Part shown: positions 1-9,407 of the stretch, one piece after another
Layout of the letters: each line of letters starts with the position of its first letter
How positions within the stretch are numbered: position 1 is the first letter of the stretch
Source: Lachnospiraceae bacterium
GTDB lineage: Bacteria > Bacillota > Clostridia > Lachnospirales > Lachnospiraceae
Assembly (NCBI GenBank): GCA_031280955.1
Contig: JAITGA010000020.1
Coordinates: forward strand, 1 to 46,073
Length of the DNA stretch: 46,073 bases
Direction: 5' to 3'
The notes under the pieces: generated by a model
The model's database searches: none
What the model was told of the DNA's origin: nothing
The model's input: only the letters and a program-made list of their open reading frames with translations
Position numbers and translations under genes: made by a program

Positions 1-220
1 ACTTTGCCAAAAGATTTGCGAGGAATTTTTGTGTAGAGCAAGGAAACGACGATGACTAGTGCCTTAAGGCACGGCCTCTAGGCACATTAAGAGGAGTTGA
101 CGAAGCTATACGCTAAAATCATCGTAAATACTTGGCAAAATTTAGTTGGTGAAGCAATAACAATCGGCGGGAATTAGTTATTATACTGATATTGACCCGC
201 CCTATCGAAGCGAGGGAAAA
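1..220. other. Left-edge intergenic region with two adjacent palindromes
   Basis: No gene can be supported here. Three short open frames run in from the left edge and stop at about 36, 54 and 57, so the tail of an upstream gene may end here, but its identity cannot be read. Two adjacent palindromes lie at 59-72 (GTGCCTTAAGGCAC) and 74-83 (GCCTCTAGGC); they share GCCT and AGGC half sites. No T-run follows, so they do not look like a terminator. Confidence 0.35.
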
Positions 221-1048
221 ATGTCCGACGATAATATCTTAATTGAAGAAGATGAAAGCGAAAAAGGGCAATGGTCGGTAGCCGATGATATCCGTGCCGA
301 GCAAAAAGCCGCCCTCAGTAAGATGAGCTTGAAAGGGAAGATACTTCATCTGTGGGAATACTACAAAATCCAAGCGATCATCACTGTTGCTGTTACAGCC
401 ATTTTAATTGGTCTGATTAGCAGTATTGCCGGGAAGCGCCCGCTTATCTTTCATGCGATTTTGATTAACTCCTATATCATGAACGATGAGTTGATAACGA
501 ATGACTTCATCGAGTTTGCCGCTCTTGATACCAGTAGCCACGATTGCTTCATCGACACGAGCACGGTACTCACCGCCGGAGATATGGGGCAATATTCGAT
601 TGCCACCACCCAACGGATTATGGCAGTTATCATGGTTGGCGATTTGGATGTAATCGTCAGTGACGAGTATCATTTCCTCAGCTGCGCTGAGAGTGAGTTC
701 TTTGCCGATTTGCGCACCATACTCGATGAAGATGTACTGGCTTCATTGGCGGGTAATATTTTCTATATAGACCAAGCGGTAATCGAGGCACGCAACAATG
801 CCGAGCCGGATTTTTCTGCTATCGCCAAGGAAATAGCCATGACCGAAGCGCAAATAGCGGAAATGCTGGCAGAATACCGCAAGCCTGAGCTAATGGAGCG
901 GCCAATGCCGGTTGGTATCATCATTCATGATTCGCCGGTTTTCGAGCAAATGAACGGCTATCTGGTCGGTGTACCGGTTTTCGGTTTCATTGCCAATTCA
1001 GTACGCAAGGAGACAGCGATGTTATTTTGGGATTATTTGCGTGAGTGA
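221..1048 (+). CDS. Single-pass membrane protein of unknown function
   Basis: A 275-residue protein. It has an acidic cytoplasmic N-terminus (about residues 1-45), one transmembrane helix (about 50-70) and a roughly 200-residue domain that should lie outside the membrane. The C-terminus contains GFIANSVRKETAMLFWDYL, which resembles the end of clostridial lipoprotein-like proteins (an asparagine-serine followed by a charged helix ending in a tyrosine-leucine). No catalytic motif is visible. The start follows a GCGAGGG ribosome-binding site. The next gene, also a small membrane protein, begins 88 bases downstream on the same strand, so the two could be co-transcribed. The function is unknown. 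Confidence 0.75.
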   Translation: MSDDNILIEEDESEKGQWSVADDIRAEQKAALSKMSLKGKILHLWEYYKIQAIITVAVTAILIGLISSIAGKRPLIFHAILINSYIMNDELITNDFIEFAALDTSSHDCFIDTSTVLTAGDMGQYSIATTQRIMAVIMVGDLDVIVSDEYHFLSCAESEFFADLRTILDEDVLASLAGNIFYIDQAVIEARNNAEPDFSAIAKEIAMTEAQIAEMLAEYRKPELMERPMPVGIIIHDSPVFEQMNGYLVGVPVFGFIANSVRKETAMLFWDYLRE

Positions 1049-1136
1049 TGTAATTGAGAAATCATTTCATTGAGTTAAATGGAAAAGTAAGTTATGATAT
1101 AATCAAGGTTCATGCTCAGGGAAAGGTAAGATATTT

Positions 1137-1631
1137 ATGAACGAAACATATGTCGAGTGTATGGTTAAAAGAAAGACCAATCAGGGGCTCAAGTTGTTGA
1201 AGATGACACTTATCATGCTGGCGGTGTTTTGTGTTCTTTTGGGGTTTACCAGTATCATTTTCTTACTGGTCGCCGTTGCTTTGGGCGTGGGGGTTTATTT
1301 CACTTCACTGCATACAGAAATAGAATACGAGTATCTTTATGTAGACCGTCAGCTCACCGTGGACAAAATCCTCAACCAAAACCGCCGCAAGCGGGTAGCA
1401 GTATATGACCTCGACCGCATGGAGATACTCGCCCCCTTTTCTTCACATCGCCTTGATAGTTACAAGAACCGTGAGGCGAAGACCTTCGATTTTTCAAGCG
1501 GTCTCGAAAGCAAACCCGATCCCCGCTTTACCATGTACATGAGTGGTAACAACAAGATTATCTTAGAACCGACACCGGAAATGGTGAAAGCAATATCCAC
1601 AGTTGCCCCCCGCAAAGTATTCAAGGAATGA
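1137..1631 (+). CDS. DUF6106-like small membrane protein
   Basis: A 164-residue protein. The basic N-terminus (MVKRKTNQGLKLLK) is followed by two closely packed hydrophobic helices (about residues 20-37 and 39-56) and a soluble domain with the segment EIEYEYLYVDRQLTVDKI, the pattern I associate with the DUF6106 family of Clostridia. In that family a membrane hairpin precedes a small PH-like beta domain of unknown role. The gene lies between an uncharacterised membrane protein and guaB, and nothing in it suggests a link with purine metabolism. The family call is from memory of the sequence pattern. Confidence 0.7.
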   Translation: MNETYVECMVKRKTNQGLKLLKMTLIMLAVFCVLLGFTSIIFLLVAVALGVGVYFTSLHTEIEYEYLYVDRQLTVDKILNQNRRKRVAVYDLDRMEILAPFSSHRLDSYKNREAKTFDFSSGLESKPDPRFTMYMSGNNKIILEPTPEMVKAISTVAPRKVFKE

Positions 1632-1671
1632 CCTTTTTGGGAAATCGATAAAAAATAGGTTATATTTCCTA

Positions 1672-1700
1672 TTGACCATTGCTATTTTTATTGTTAGTAT
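1672..1700 (+). promoter_or_regulatory. Candidate promoter for guaB-purH
   Basis: TTGACC at 1672-1677, a 17-base spacer, and TAGTAT at 1695-1700. The -10 box is only a four-of-six match. It would give a 5' leader of about 120 bases before guaB. No purine riboswitch core was recognised in that leader. Confidence 0.4.
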
Positions 1701-1775
1701 ACCTCAAAGAGATGACCCGACTCGGAATGATGCACGAGGGGTTTGACTTTGTTTTAGCGGAAGTCCGGTATTCTC

Positions 1776-3284
<1,509 letters not shown>

Positions 3285-3296
3285 AAAGAGGTAAAT

Positions 3297-4880
3297 ATGC
3301 GGGCATTGGTCAGTGTTTCTGACAAGACGGGCATTGTGGGTTTTTGCAGAGAATTATCGGCACATGGTATAGAAATCATTTCAACGGGAGGGACATACAA
3401 GAAGCTCAAAGAAGCGGCAGTACCGGTTCTGGAGGTAGCAGCGGTGACAGGCTTTCCTGAGTGTCTCGATGGACGGGTCAAAACCCTGCATCCAAGTATT
3501 CATGCGGGTATCCTTGCCCGCCGTGATGATGAAACCCATATGGAGCGGCTTTTGGAGCTTTCGATTGCGACGATTGATTTCGTCATCGTCAATCTTTATC
3601 CTTTTAAGAAAACAATCATGAAAGCAGGGGTCACGCTTGCCGAGGCGGTGGAAAACATCGACATTGGCGGGCCGACTATGCTCCGTGCCGCCGCCAAGAA
3701 TTATCAGGATGTCACTGTCATCACTGACCCTGCCGATTATGGAATAGTAATCGAAGAACTACGTCAAAATGATGGTGTTTCGGCAGCAACGAAGTTCCGA
3801 TTGATGAAAAAAGTCTTCGTCCATACTGCTCACTACGATGCCTTGATAGCAGATTACTTTGGAAAGCAACAAGGAACTGACGAAACAGTAGATTCATCTG
3901 CTGATGTATCAGCTTTTGCCCCGACCATGACCTTTACTTATGAAAAAGTTGCCGATATGCGCTACGGTGAAAACCCGCATCAAGAGGCGGCTTTTTACCG
4001 TGAACCGGGACATCACCCCGGGTCTTTGGTCGAAGCAAAACAGCTCCACGGCAAAGAACTTTCTTTCAATAATATCAATGATACCAATGGTGCGCTTATG
4101 CTCCTGAAGGAGTTCACCGCTCCCGCCGTTGTCGCTTGCAAACATGGGAATCCCTGTGGTGTTGGTACAGCTGATGATATTACTACCGCATGGCAAAAAG
4201 CCAGCGAAGCGGACATGGTTTCGATTTTTGGTGGTATTGTCGTTTGTAACCGTGAGGTGACGGCGGTGATGGCAACGGCGATGAATGATATTTTCCTTGA
4301 AGTTGTGGTCGCACCTTCGTATGAGGAAGAAGCTCTCGCCATTTTGTGCCGCAAGAAAAATATCCGCCTCTTGGAGCTGAAAGATATTGCCCTGCCGCAG
4401 ACAACAACCGCCTTTGATATCAAAAAGGTTGATGGGGGGATGATTATCCAGACGGCGGATGCGTCACTTTATAATGAGACGGATTGGCAGGTAGTGACGA
4501 AGACTGTCCCGTCAAAAGAGCAGATGGACGATATGGTTTTTGGCATGAAGGTGGTCAAACACGTAAAGTCAAACGGAATCGTTTTGGTCAAAGACGGTCA
4601 AACCCTGGGTATCGGTCCGGGTCAGGTCAACCGCATCTGGGCAGCGAAGCAATGTTTTGAACATGCGGATGAGCTTTTGGGTACGGGAGTGACAAAGGGG
4701 GCGGTACTTGCTTCTGATGCTTTCTTCCCGTTCGCCGATGTAGTGGAAGCTGCTCACCAAGGCGGGGTGCAAGCGATAATCCAGCCGGGAGGGTCGATGA
4801 ATGACCAACTCTCGATTGATAAATGCGATGAATACGAAATAGCAATGGTCTTCACCGGCATGAGACATTTCAAGCATTAG
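3297..4880 (+). CDS. purH: Bifunctional AICAR transformylase / IMP cyclohydrolase
   Basis: Carries out the last two steps of de novo IMP synthesis: formylation of AICAR with 10-formyl-tetrahydrofolate, then ring closure. The N-terminal MGS-like cyclohydrolase domain (about residues 1-195) shows [15 protein letters not shown] and [13 protein letters not shown]. The C-terminal transformylase domain shows MRYGENPHQ and the KHGNPCG motif with its catalytic Lys-His pair, and ends in the family-typical GMRHFKH. Length 527 residues, as expected. The start follows AGAGG 12 bases after guaB, so the genes are likely one operon. A block of hairpin repeats starts ten bases after the stop. Confidence 0.97.
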   Translation: MRALVSVSDKTGIVGFCRELSAHGIEIISTGGTYKKLKEAAVPVLEVAAVTGFPECLDGRVKTLHPSIHAGILARRDDETHMERLLELSIATIDFVIVNLYPFKKTIMKAGVTLAEAVENIDIGGPTMLRAAAKNYQDVTVITDPADYGIVIEELRQNDGVSAATKFRLMKKVFVHTAHYDALIADYFGKQQGTDETVDSSADVSAFAPTMTFTYEKVADMRYGENPHQEAAFYREPGHHPGSLVEAKQLHGKELSFNNINDTNGALMLLKEFTAPAVVACKHGNPCGVGTADDITTAWQKASEADMVSIFGGIVVCNREVTAVMATAMNDIFLEVVVAPSYEEEALAILCRKKNIRLLELKDIALPQTTTAFDIKKVDGGMIIQTADASLYNETDWQVVTKTVPSKEQMDDMVFGMKVVKHVKSNGIVLVKDGQTLGIGPGQVNRIWAAKQCFEHADELLGTGVTKGAVLASDAFFPFADVVEAAHQGGVQAIIQPGGSMNDQLSIDKCDEYEIAMVFTGMRHFKH

Positions 4881-4890
4881 ATGACGTGGG

Positions 4891-5215
4891 AATCCATATT
4901 TATCCAAGCAAAGTGAAATCCGTGTGCCGTCATTGCGAGGAAGCACGCAGTGCTGACGCGGCAATCCATATTTATCCAAGCAAAGCGAAATCCGTGTGCC
5001 GTCATTGCGAGGAAGCATGTAGTGCTGGCGTGGCAATCCATACTTATCTAAGCAAAGTGAAATCCGTGTGCCGTCATTGCGAGGCGGTTTTATACGCCGA
5101 AGCAATCCATATTTATCTATGCAGAGTAATGTCCGTGTGCCGTCATTGCGGGCTTGCCCCGCAATCTCATCCCCTATATTCTACCCCACAATCCATATTT
5201 ATCCAAATTTATGGG
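4891..5215. repeat. Four-unit tandem CATTGCGAGG...GCAATCC hairpin repeat block
   Basis: Four imperfect tandem units (spacing 72, 72, 69 and 59 bases) plus a trailing fragment. Each contains ATCCATATTTATC, CCGTGTGCCGTCATTGCG and a terminal GCAAT. In each unit ATTGC pairs with GCAAT (4932-4936/4961-4965, 5004-5008/5033-5037, 5066-5070/5102-5106, 5135-5139/5161-5165). An inner stem is kept with different bases: AGCAC/GTGCT, AGCAT/GTGCT, GGCG/CGCC, and in unit four an uninterrupted ATTGCGGG/CCCGCAAT stem. The CATTGCGAGG...AAGCAATCC core matches a dispersed palindromic element seen in many bacterial genomes. Open frames through the block (CRHCEEA repeats) are a by-product of the repeats. Confidence 0.85.
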
Positions 5216-5300
5216 TTTTCTTTCTTAGTTTTATGTGTTAATATGAATAACACAAGCAGAACCTCGGTTTACATGGATGGTGAAAGGAGCGATTGCTATT

Positions 5301-6140
5301 ATGTCAAATTTGCTATCAGGATTGGGAAAATTCGGTCTCGGCAACTTGGAAGAGATGAAGTTGTTTGAGGAAGAGGAAAAAAAGGAAGCTCCTGGGAAAA
5401 CTGTCAACAAAGTGCCGGAGGAAGAGGAGTTCCTATTCGATAAGTCATTTGATTGTGTGGTCTGTGATGCGAAATTCACCGAACGGGTTTTACGTGCCAA
5501 CAAAGCCCGCTTATTGGGAGTCGATACCGACCTCCGCCCTCGTCATGAGCATATTGATGTCAGCAAATATGATGTTATCTCTTGCCCGTACTGTGGCTAT
5601 ACGGCTTTGAGTCGCTATTATGTTAAGCTACCGCCGACATTGGTGAAACTCATCAAGGCAAATATTTCAGATGCTTATATCAGACGTGATGATAACCCCA
5701 GCGTTTATAGCTATGATTACGCATTTGAGCGTTATCAACTCTGCCTTGCCAATGCAATTGTAAGAAGGGCAAAAGACAGCGAAAAAGCATATATTTGTTT
5801 GAAAATCAGTTGGATTTTACGGGGAATGGGTGAAAATCTTGACCAAAGCGATGCCGAATACAAAGAAAAGCTAAAAGAAATCAAAGAACAAGAACGCGGC
5901 TTCTCCAAACACGCTTATGACGGCTTTTCCAAAGCAAGGCAAAGCGAGGATTTTCCACTATGCAGGATGGATGAAGCAACCCTTGACTATTTGTTGGCGG
6001 TCTTGGCGATTTCATTTAACCAACCCGATGTGGCATCACGCCTCATCAGCGGTATCTTGACCTCTCATTCTGCCAAGAGCAGCCTGAAAGAAAAGGCGCG
6101 TGACCTCAAAGATAAGTTAAAGGAAGTCAAAGGCAAGTAA
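5301..6140 (+). CDS. DUF2225 family protein
   Basis: A 279-residue cytoplasmic protein. The start is placed at 5301 because GAAAGGAG lies 11 bases upstream; an in-frame ATG at 5277 has no such site. After a charged N-terminal segment (about residues 1-45) comes the DUF2225 core: FDCVVCDAKF, a variable RPRHEHIDVSKYDVISCPYCGY, and a C-terminal all-helical, TPR-like half. The two CxxC pairs (CVVC and CPYC) should bind a metal, probably zinc. The family is common in Bacillota but has no assigned biochemical role. The gene stands alone, with a strong terminator 35 bases after its stop. Confidence 0.85.
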   Translation: MSNLLSGLGKFGLGNLEEMKLFEEEEKKEAPGKTVNKVPEEEEFLFDKSFDCVVCDAKFTERVLRANKARLLGVDTDLRPRHEHIDVSKYDVISCPYCGYTALSRYYVKLPPTLVKLIKANISDAYIRRDDNPSVYSYDYAFERYQLCLANAIVRRAKDSEKAYICLKISWILRGMGENLDQSDAEYKEKLKEIKEQERGFSKHAYDGFSKARQSEDFPLCRMDEATLDYLLAVLAISFNQPDVASRLISGILTSHSAKSSLKEKARDLKDKLKEVKGK

Positions 6141-6166
6141 AGAAAATCAAAGGCAAGTAAAGAAAA
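6127..6166 (+). repeat. Perfect 20-base tandem duplication spanning a stop codon
   Basis: Two identical adjacent copies of TCAAAGGCAAGTAAAGAAAA (6127-6146 and 6147-6166). The first contains the last codons and TAA stop of the DUF2225 gene; the second is untranslated. It looks like a recent slippage duplication. Confidence 0.9.
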
Positions 6167-6174
6167 ATAGAGAA

Positions 6175-6210
6175 AAGAAGAGCGAGGTAAGACCTCGCTC
6201 TTCTTTGTTT
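6175..6210 (+). terminator. Rho-independent terminator, possibly bidirectional
   Basis: A perfect 14-base stem (AAGAAGAGCGAGGT at 6175-6188 pairing with 6192-6205) with a three-base loop, followed by a T-rich TTCTTTGTTT. It lies between convergent genes (the DUF2225 gene on plus, the acidic membrane protein on minus). The minus-strand side also has a U-rich tail, so it may end both transcripts. Confidence 0.85.
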
Positions 6211-6231
6211 ATCAGTCATAGATGTTAGCGT

Positions 6232-6603
6232 TTATTCTTCATTTGCCTCGCTCTCAGTCTCGGAATCTACCTCAACCCCTTCTTCATCCTCATCTCGTGA
6301 GAGGTCGGTGAAATCACGTATCACCCCGCCTTGTGCGAGTCCGGCTTTTACGGAATCACGGACATGATGGTATGAGCCGGAGATTTTCTCCTTTGCTTTT
6401 TGTAAGGCACATTCGACATTGTCGATACCGAGCGAGACATATGAACGCCCTTTGCGGCCTTCGGCAACAGTATCATCGTCGCTTCCGTCCAAATCCGCAT
6501 CTGCGTTTTCGGCATTCTTTTTTTGTACATAATAGTAAACACCTGCTCCCACGGCTGCCGCAACAGCGGTGAGAAATACCAGTTTGGTAAATTTGCTTGC
6601 CAT
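6232..6603 (-). CDS. Small membrane-anchored acidic protein
   Basis: A 123-residue protein with an N-terminal hydrophobic helix (about residues 8-26, LVFLTAVAAAVGAGVYYYV), a lysine stop-transfer (QKKN) and a soluble tail dominated by Asp and Glu, especially the last 25 residues. A central segment (GIDNVECALQKAKEKISGSYHHVRDSV) could form an amphipathic helix. The overall plan is like YtxH-type small membrane proteins, but I cannot assign a family. The start is backed by AAAGGAG. The gene is single, between the shared terminator and the toxin-antitoxin pair. Confidence 0.7.
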   Translation of the reverse strand: MASKFTKLVFLTAVAAAVGAGVYYYVQKKNAENADADLDGSDDDTVAEGRKGRSYVSLGIDNVECALQKAKEKISGSYHHVRDSVKAGLAQGGVIRDFTDLSRDEDEEGVEVDSETESEANEE

Positions 6604-6713
6604 AAACTACTCCTTTTCCTGAATCAATTTTAACACACCTGACTTCGGCTTGGTTTTCGCTTAGAAGTATAGCACATACTGGCGCAAGAGTCAAAATTTT
6701 TAGCGACTTCTAT

Positions 6714-6992
6714 TTATCCCATGATGTCTGAATGTGTACCGGTTTCGGATAATATCAGAGTTAGTACTTCTTTATCAATTTTGTATATCAATACCCAATC
6801 ACCTTTTATATGACAATCCCTATAACCTCGCTTGTCTCCTCTCAATGGGTGGTCGTCATATTTGCGAGGGAGTGGTTTTCCATCAATGAGCATTTCAACG
6901 ACTTCTTTGAACAAGTTCATATCATACCCACGTTTTTTTAGCGTTTTGAGTTGTCTTTTTATCTTGTTTGTGTAGTACGGAGTGTAGATCAT
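6714..6992 (-). CDS. yafQ: YafQ-family toxin (mRNA endoribonuclease)
   Basis: A 92-residue RelE-superfamily toxin expected to cut mRNA in the ribosomal A site. The residues matching the YafQ active site are all present: DDHPLRG (His of the first loop), DCHIKGDW (His, Asp, Trp) and TGTHSDI (final His). The N-terminus MIYTPYYTNKIKRQLKTLKKRG is the usual YafQ opening. I chose the ATG at 6992 because it overlaps the antitoxin stop as ATGA, the classical coupled arrangement; an in-frame ATG at 7010 would lengthen it by six residues. It is neutralised by the upstream antitoxin and transcribed from the shared promoter. Confidence 0.88.
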   Translation of the reverse strand: MIYTPYYTNKIKRQLKTLKKRGYDMNLFKEVVEMLIDGKPLPRKYDDHPLRGDKRGYRDCHIKGDWVLIYKIDKEVLTLILSETGTHSDIMG

Positions 6993-7267
6993 ATACCCAA
7001 CGACCTCCACAAGTCATCTTTTGTGTCAAAAGGACCGATAAGCTCTTCATCGCCGCTTTCCACACGCTCAATAAACGCAAGTGTTTCAGTTTTGGGATTA
7101 TTACTGAACGAAACCACATCAAAGGGTAAGCTACGCTGTATCCTTACTTGATGTAACAATAGGTTAAAAGCATCGCTAAAAGTTAAACCCATTGAATCAA
7201 GTATCATTCCGGCTTGTTCCTTGACCTCTGAATTAACACGTAGATTTATAGTAGTATTTTTACTCAT
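6989..7267 (-). CDS. dinJ: RelB/DinJ-family antitoxin
   Basis: A 92-residue antitoxin. The N-terminal ribbon-helix-helix segment (TTINLRVNSEVKEQAGMILDSMGLTFSDAFNLLLHQV, about residues 5-41) is the DinJ/RelB DNA-binding and dimerisation motif. The C-terminal half (about 50-92) should wrap around the YafQ toxin. Start after AAAGGAG. Stop overlaps the toxin start by four bases. Such pairs usually repress their own promoter; direct TTGTGC repeats sit between the -35 and -10 boxes, suggesting an operator there. Confidence 0.88.
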   Translation of the reverse strand: MSKNTTINLRVNSEVKEQAGMILDSMGLTFSDAFNLLLHQVRIQRSLPFDVVSFSNNPKTETLAFIERVESGDEELIGPFDTKDDLWRSLGI

Positions 7268-7288
7268 ATTTTCAACTCCTTTCTACTT

Positions 7289-7317
7289 ACATTAGCACAA
7301 ATAGTGCACAATGTCAA
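7289..7317 (-). promoter_or_regulatory. Promoter and likely operator of the YafQ/DinJ pair
   Basis: On the minus strand: TTGACA (7312-7317), a 17-base spacer, and TAATGT (7289-7294). Two TTGTGC direct repeats 11 bases apart occupy the spacer, and GCAC/GTGC forms a short inverted repeat. This is a plausible binding site for the DinJ-type ribbon-helix-helix protein. Confidence 0.75.
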
Positions 7318-7772
7318 CAACTATTTCATATTGTGTCTTATTGGTCTTATTGTAACCTACATTTCATATCGAGACCTATTGAAGTCTACACCAAAACCCA
7401 TTTCAAAGTTATGAAAAGTCTTAAGATAAAGGAATTAAAGCTTAGCATACACAATTTGCAACAATCAATATCAATCCGGAATGGGGAGAATTTCGACTTA
7501 TCAGCTAAAGTTCACAAGATGGTCACAGCGGAGATTGTTTTACGCTAACGCATTTCGTAATCCGGTAATAAGCGAAGTTCACGTCAGTTATAGTAGCACA
7601 GGAGATATTCAGCCATTTCAACCCGAACGCCCATTCCCCTGAAAAACGGAAAATCTACCAACTTGATTTTTGTCAACCACTACATATTGTGGTCAAAAAA
7701 AAGTTCTAACTAGTTTCAATTACGCTCTTGTATGTCGATTAAGAATATGTTACATTTAATTCCGACTCATTT
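7318..7772. other. Intergenic stretch without a supported gene
   Basis: No coding region is supported. A 71-codon frame at 7333-7548 has no ribosome-binding site and no recognisable protein. The stretch is AT-rich. No terminator or RNA gene was recognised. Confidence 0.5.
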
Positions 7773-7862
7773 AGTCAATGGAATGACTTACCGCAGTCTT
7801 TGCCAGGCAGGGCAGTGCCTGGTGTTACTGTTTATCATAGCTTATTAGCCAATGGAGTGGCA
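7773..7862 (+). promoter_or_regulatory. Pair of candidate TetR operators flanking a hairpin
   Basis: AGTCA-ATGGAA-TGACT at 7773-7788 and AGCCA-ATGGAG-TGGCA at 7847-7862 are related inverted repeats with the same six-base ATGGAR centre. They start 74 bases apart, about seven helical turns. Between them CCAGGCA/TGCCTGG (7803-7809/7816-7822) forms a perfect seven-base hairpin. They lie 60-150 bases upstream of the TetR gene, a normal place for autoregulation. Confidence 0.5.
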
Positions 7863-7924
7863 GCCGTAACGGATAAAATGTTGTATTTTTACATCAATTC
7901 GATTCTTCAGAAAGAAAGGTTGGC

Positions 7925-8527
7925 ATGAACGAGAAATTCTTCGACTTGAAGACAGAAAAGCAAGATCGAATGATCAATGCATCCCTCAAGGTTTTCGCTA
8001 GAAATGGTTATCAATACGCAAGCACCGATGAAATCGTGAAAGAAGCGGCAATCAGTAAAGGCTTATTATTTCACTATTTTGGCAGCAAGTTGGGATTATT
8101 CGTTTTCTTGGCAGATTACGCTGTCAGATACATGAAAATGGAAATTGTGAAAGCGGTAAACGAGAAAGAAACGGACTATTTCGCAATTTTGAAGTCAATA
8201 GAGGTGGCGCGACTGGCGGCATTGCGCAAATTCCCGCATATGCAGGCATTTCTTTATTCACTGGTGCGAGAAGATGACGCGGCAGCAGTCAAAGCAACCA
8301 AAGAACAGCGGGCAAACCTAAAGACCCTCCAGGAAGACATGTTGAAAAATGCCGATTATTCACGCTTTCGTGCTGAAGCCGAAGCCGCTGATATTGAGAA
8401 ATGGGTTTCAATTCTATTGGAAGGTTTGATGAAAGAAAACATGAAAGGCGGTACTTTTAAGGCGGAACGTTATTATAACGATGCGGTGAAGTGTATAGAT
8501 ATGTTGGGTTCGCTGGTAAGGAGATAG
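7925..8527 (+). CDS. TetR/AcrR family transcriptional regulator
   Basis: A 200-residue repressor-type protein. The N-terminal helix-turn-helix (about residues 10-60) shows the family pattern ASLKVFARNGYQYASTDEIVKEAAISKGLLFHYFGSK. The C-terminal two-thirds is the ligand-binding and dimerisation domain, which diverges and does not reveal the ligand. Start after AGAAAGG. Two related inverted repeats upstream suggest autoregulation. An RND exporter lies 1.8 kb downstream, a common TetR target, but no matching operator was seen in front of it, so the target remains unknown. Confidence 0.93.
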   Translation: MNEKFFDLKTEKQDRMINASLKVFARNGYQYASTDEIVKEAAISKGLLFHYFGSKLGLFVFLADYAVRYMKMEIVKAVNEKETDYFAILKSIEVARLAALRKFPHMQAFLYSLVREDDAAAVKATKEQRANLKTLQEDMLKNADYSRFRAEAEAADIEKWVSILLEGLMKENMKGGTFKAERYYNDAVKCIDMLGSLVRR

Positions 8528-8546
8528 AAGACTCAGTCTTTGAAAA

Positions 8547-9296
8547 TCAGTCCTTTTTGTACGGCGGATCAGCGGGATAACCACCTTTTAGCTTCTGCAT
8601 ACCGCGTTGTAAGGCATCACGTGAGTTCTTCCAGTCGGCATCGTGGTTACGGTAATCGAATTTGTCCACCAACCAAGCGATATCGTCAGCGAGACGAGAG
8701 AAGTTGCTACTCATCAAGCCAAGCAAAAGCGGAAAAAACTCCCGCTTTTCTTTTTCGCTCATTTTCGTTTCCGCGGCTTCGCAAAGGTCACCGAAGTGGG
8801 CGAGGCAAAACCCCTTGGAAGCGGCGATTTTTTTTTGGAAAGCAGGGTCATTTTTGTACATGATGAAAAAGGTATCGAGATAACGCTCGTATGTTTCGGT
8901 GAAACTTTTGCAAATATAGCAAGATTTTTCCTTCTTTTTTGCCCAGAGACCCAGAGGGTTGATACGTCCATCTACCTTGGCGGCTTTACCCTTTTTGCCC
9001 GGCATATATTTGTGAAACTCCTTTTCCATCTCATCGGACAGGCGCATGTAATGGGTTTTCAGAATCCAAGCATTGCCAAGGGTGTTGCCGTAATCGTACA
9101 TTTGCTTGAAATGACGGCGGCAGAAGCCGTGGCGGTCGGTGAGGTCACGGACATCACTTTCCATATATGATGAACCGGCACCCAGCACAAAATCGAGAAG
9201 CCCTTGCTCGACCTCACGTTCAATATGGCAAAATGGACATTCGCTGCCGGCATCGACGGCATCGTTTAGGGGAATGGTATATAGCTTTTCTTTCAT
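8547..9296 (-). CDS. DUF6062-like protein with paired Cys motifs
   Basis: A 249-residue cytoplasmic protein. It opens with MKEKLYTIPLNDAVDAGSECPFCHIEREVEQ, followed by HGFCRRHFKQM, CYICKSF and KGFCLAHFGDL. The repeated CxxC and GFCxxHF pairs form two similar halves and probably bind metal. This matches the DUF6062 family as I know it; its function is not established. I place the start at 9296 rather than 9377 because homologous-looking sequence begins at MKEKLYT. No Shine-Dalgarno site precedes it, but a promoter lies so close that the mRNA may be leaderless. It converges on the TetR gene. Confidence 0.75.
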   Translation of the reverse strand: MKEKLYTIPLNDAVDAGSECPFCHIEREVEQGLLDFVLGAGSSYMESDVRDLTDRHGFCRRHFKQMYDYGNTLGNAWILKTHYMRLSDEMEKEFHKYMPGKKGKAAKVDGRINPLGLWAKKKEKSCYICKSFTETYERYLDTFFIMYKNDPAFQKKIAASKGFCLAHFGDLCEAAETKMSEKEKREFFPLLLGLMSSNFSRLADDIAWLVDKFDYRNHDADWKNSRDALQRGMQKLKGGYPADPPYKKD

Positions 9297-9302
9297 GAAA
9301 AT

Positions 9303-9331
9303 ATTGTAACACGGATAGGGGAATATGTCGA
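9303..9331 (-). promoter_or_regulatory. Promoter immediately upstream of the DUF6062 gene
   Basis: On the minus strand: TCGACA (9326-9331), a 17-base spacer, and TACAAT (9303-9308). The -10 box ends six bases before the ATG at 9296, so transcription would start at or next to the start codon. Confidence 0.5.
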
Positions 9332-9407
9332 GATAGATGTGGGCAATGTGTTGTGGTAATATATTACAGAGTATCATGCCATAGTACTTTGCAAAGGAGT
9401 AATATAT

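Noticed and set aside
4891-5215. CRISPR array
   Set aside because: Repeat-like units are 59-72 bases with no unique spacers of constant length and no cas genes; the differences are in the hairpin stem, not spacer-like.
4886-5368. 160-codon plus-strand frame with CRHCEEA repeats
   Set aside because: It arises from reading through the hairpin repeat block, has no ribosome-binding site and runs into the start of the DUF2225 gene in another frame. The minus frame at 4569-5105 is the same artefact.
7333-7548. 71-codon frame between toxin-antitoxin pair and TetR gene
   Set aside because: No ribosome-binding site, no promoter in place, and composition like non-coding DNA.
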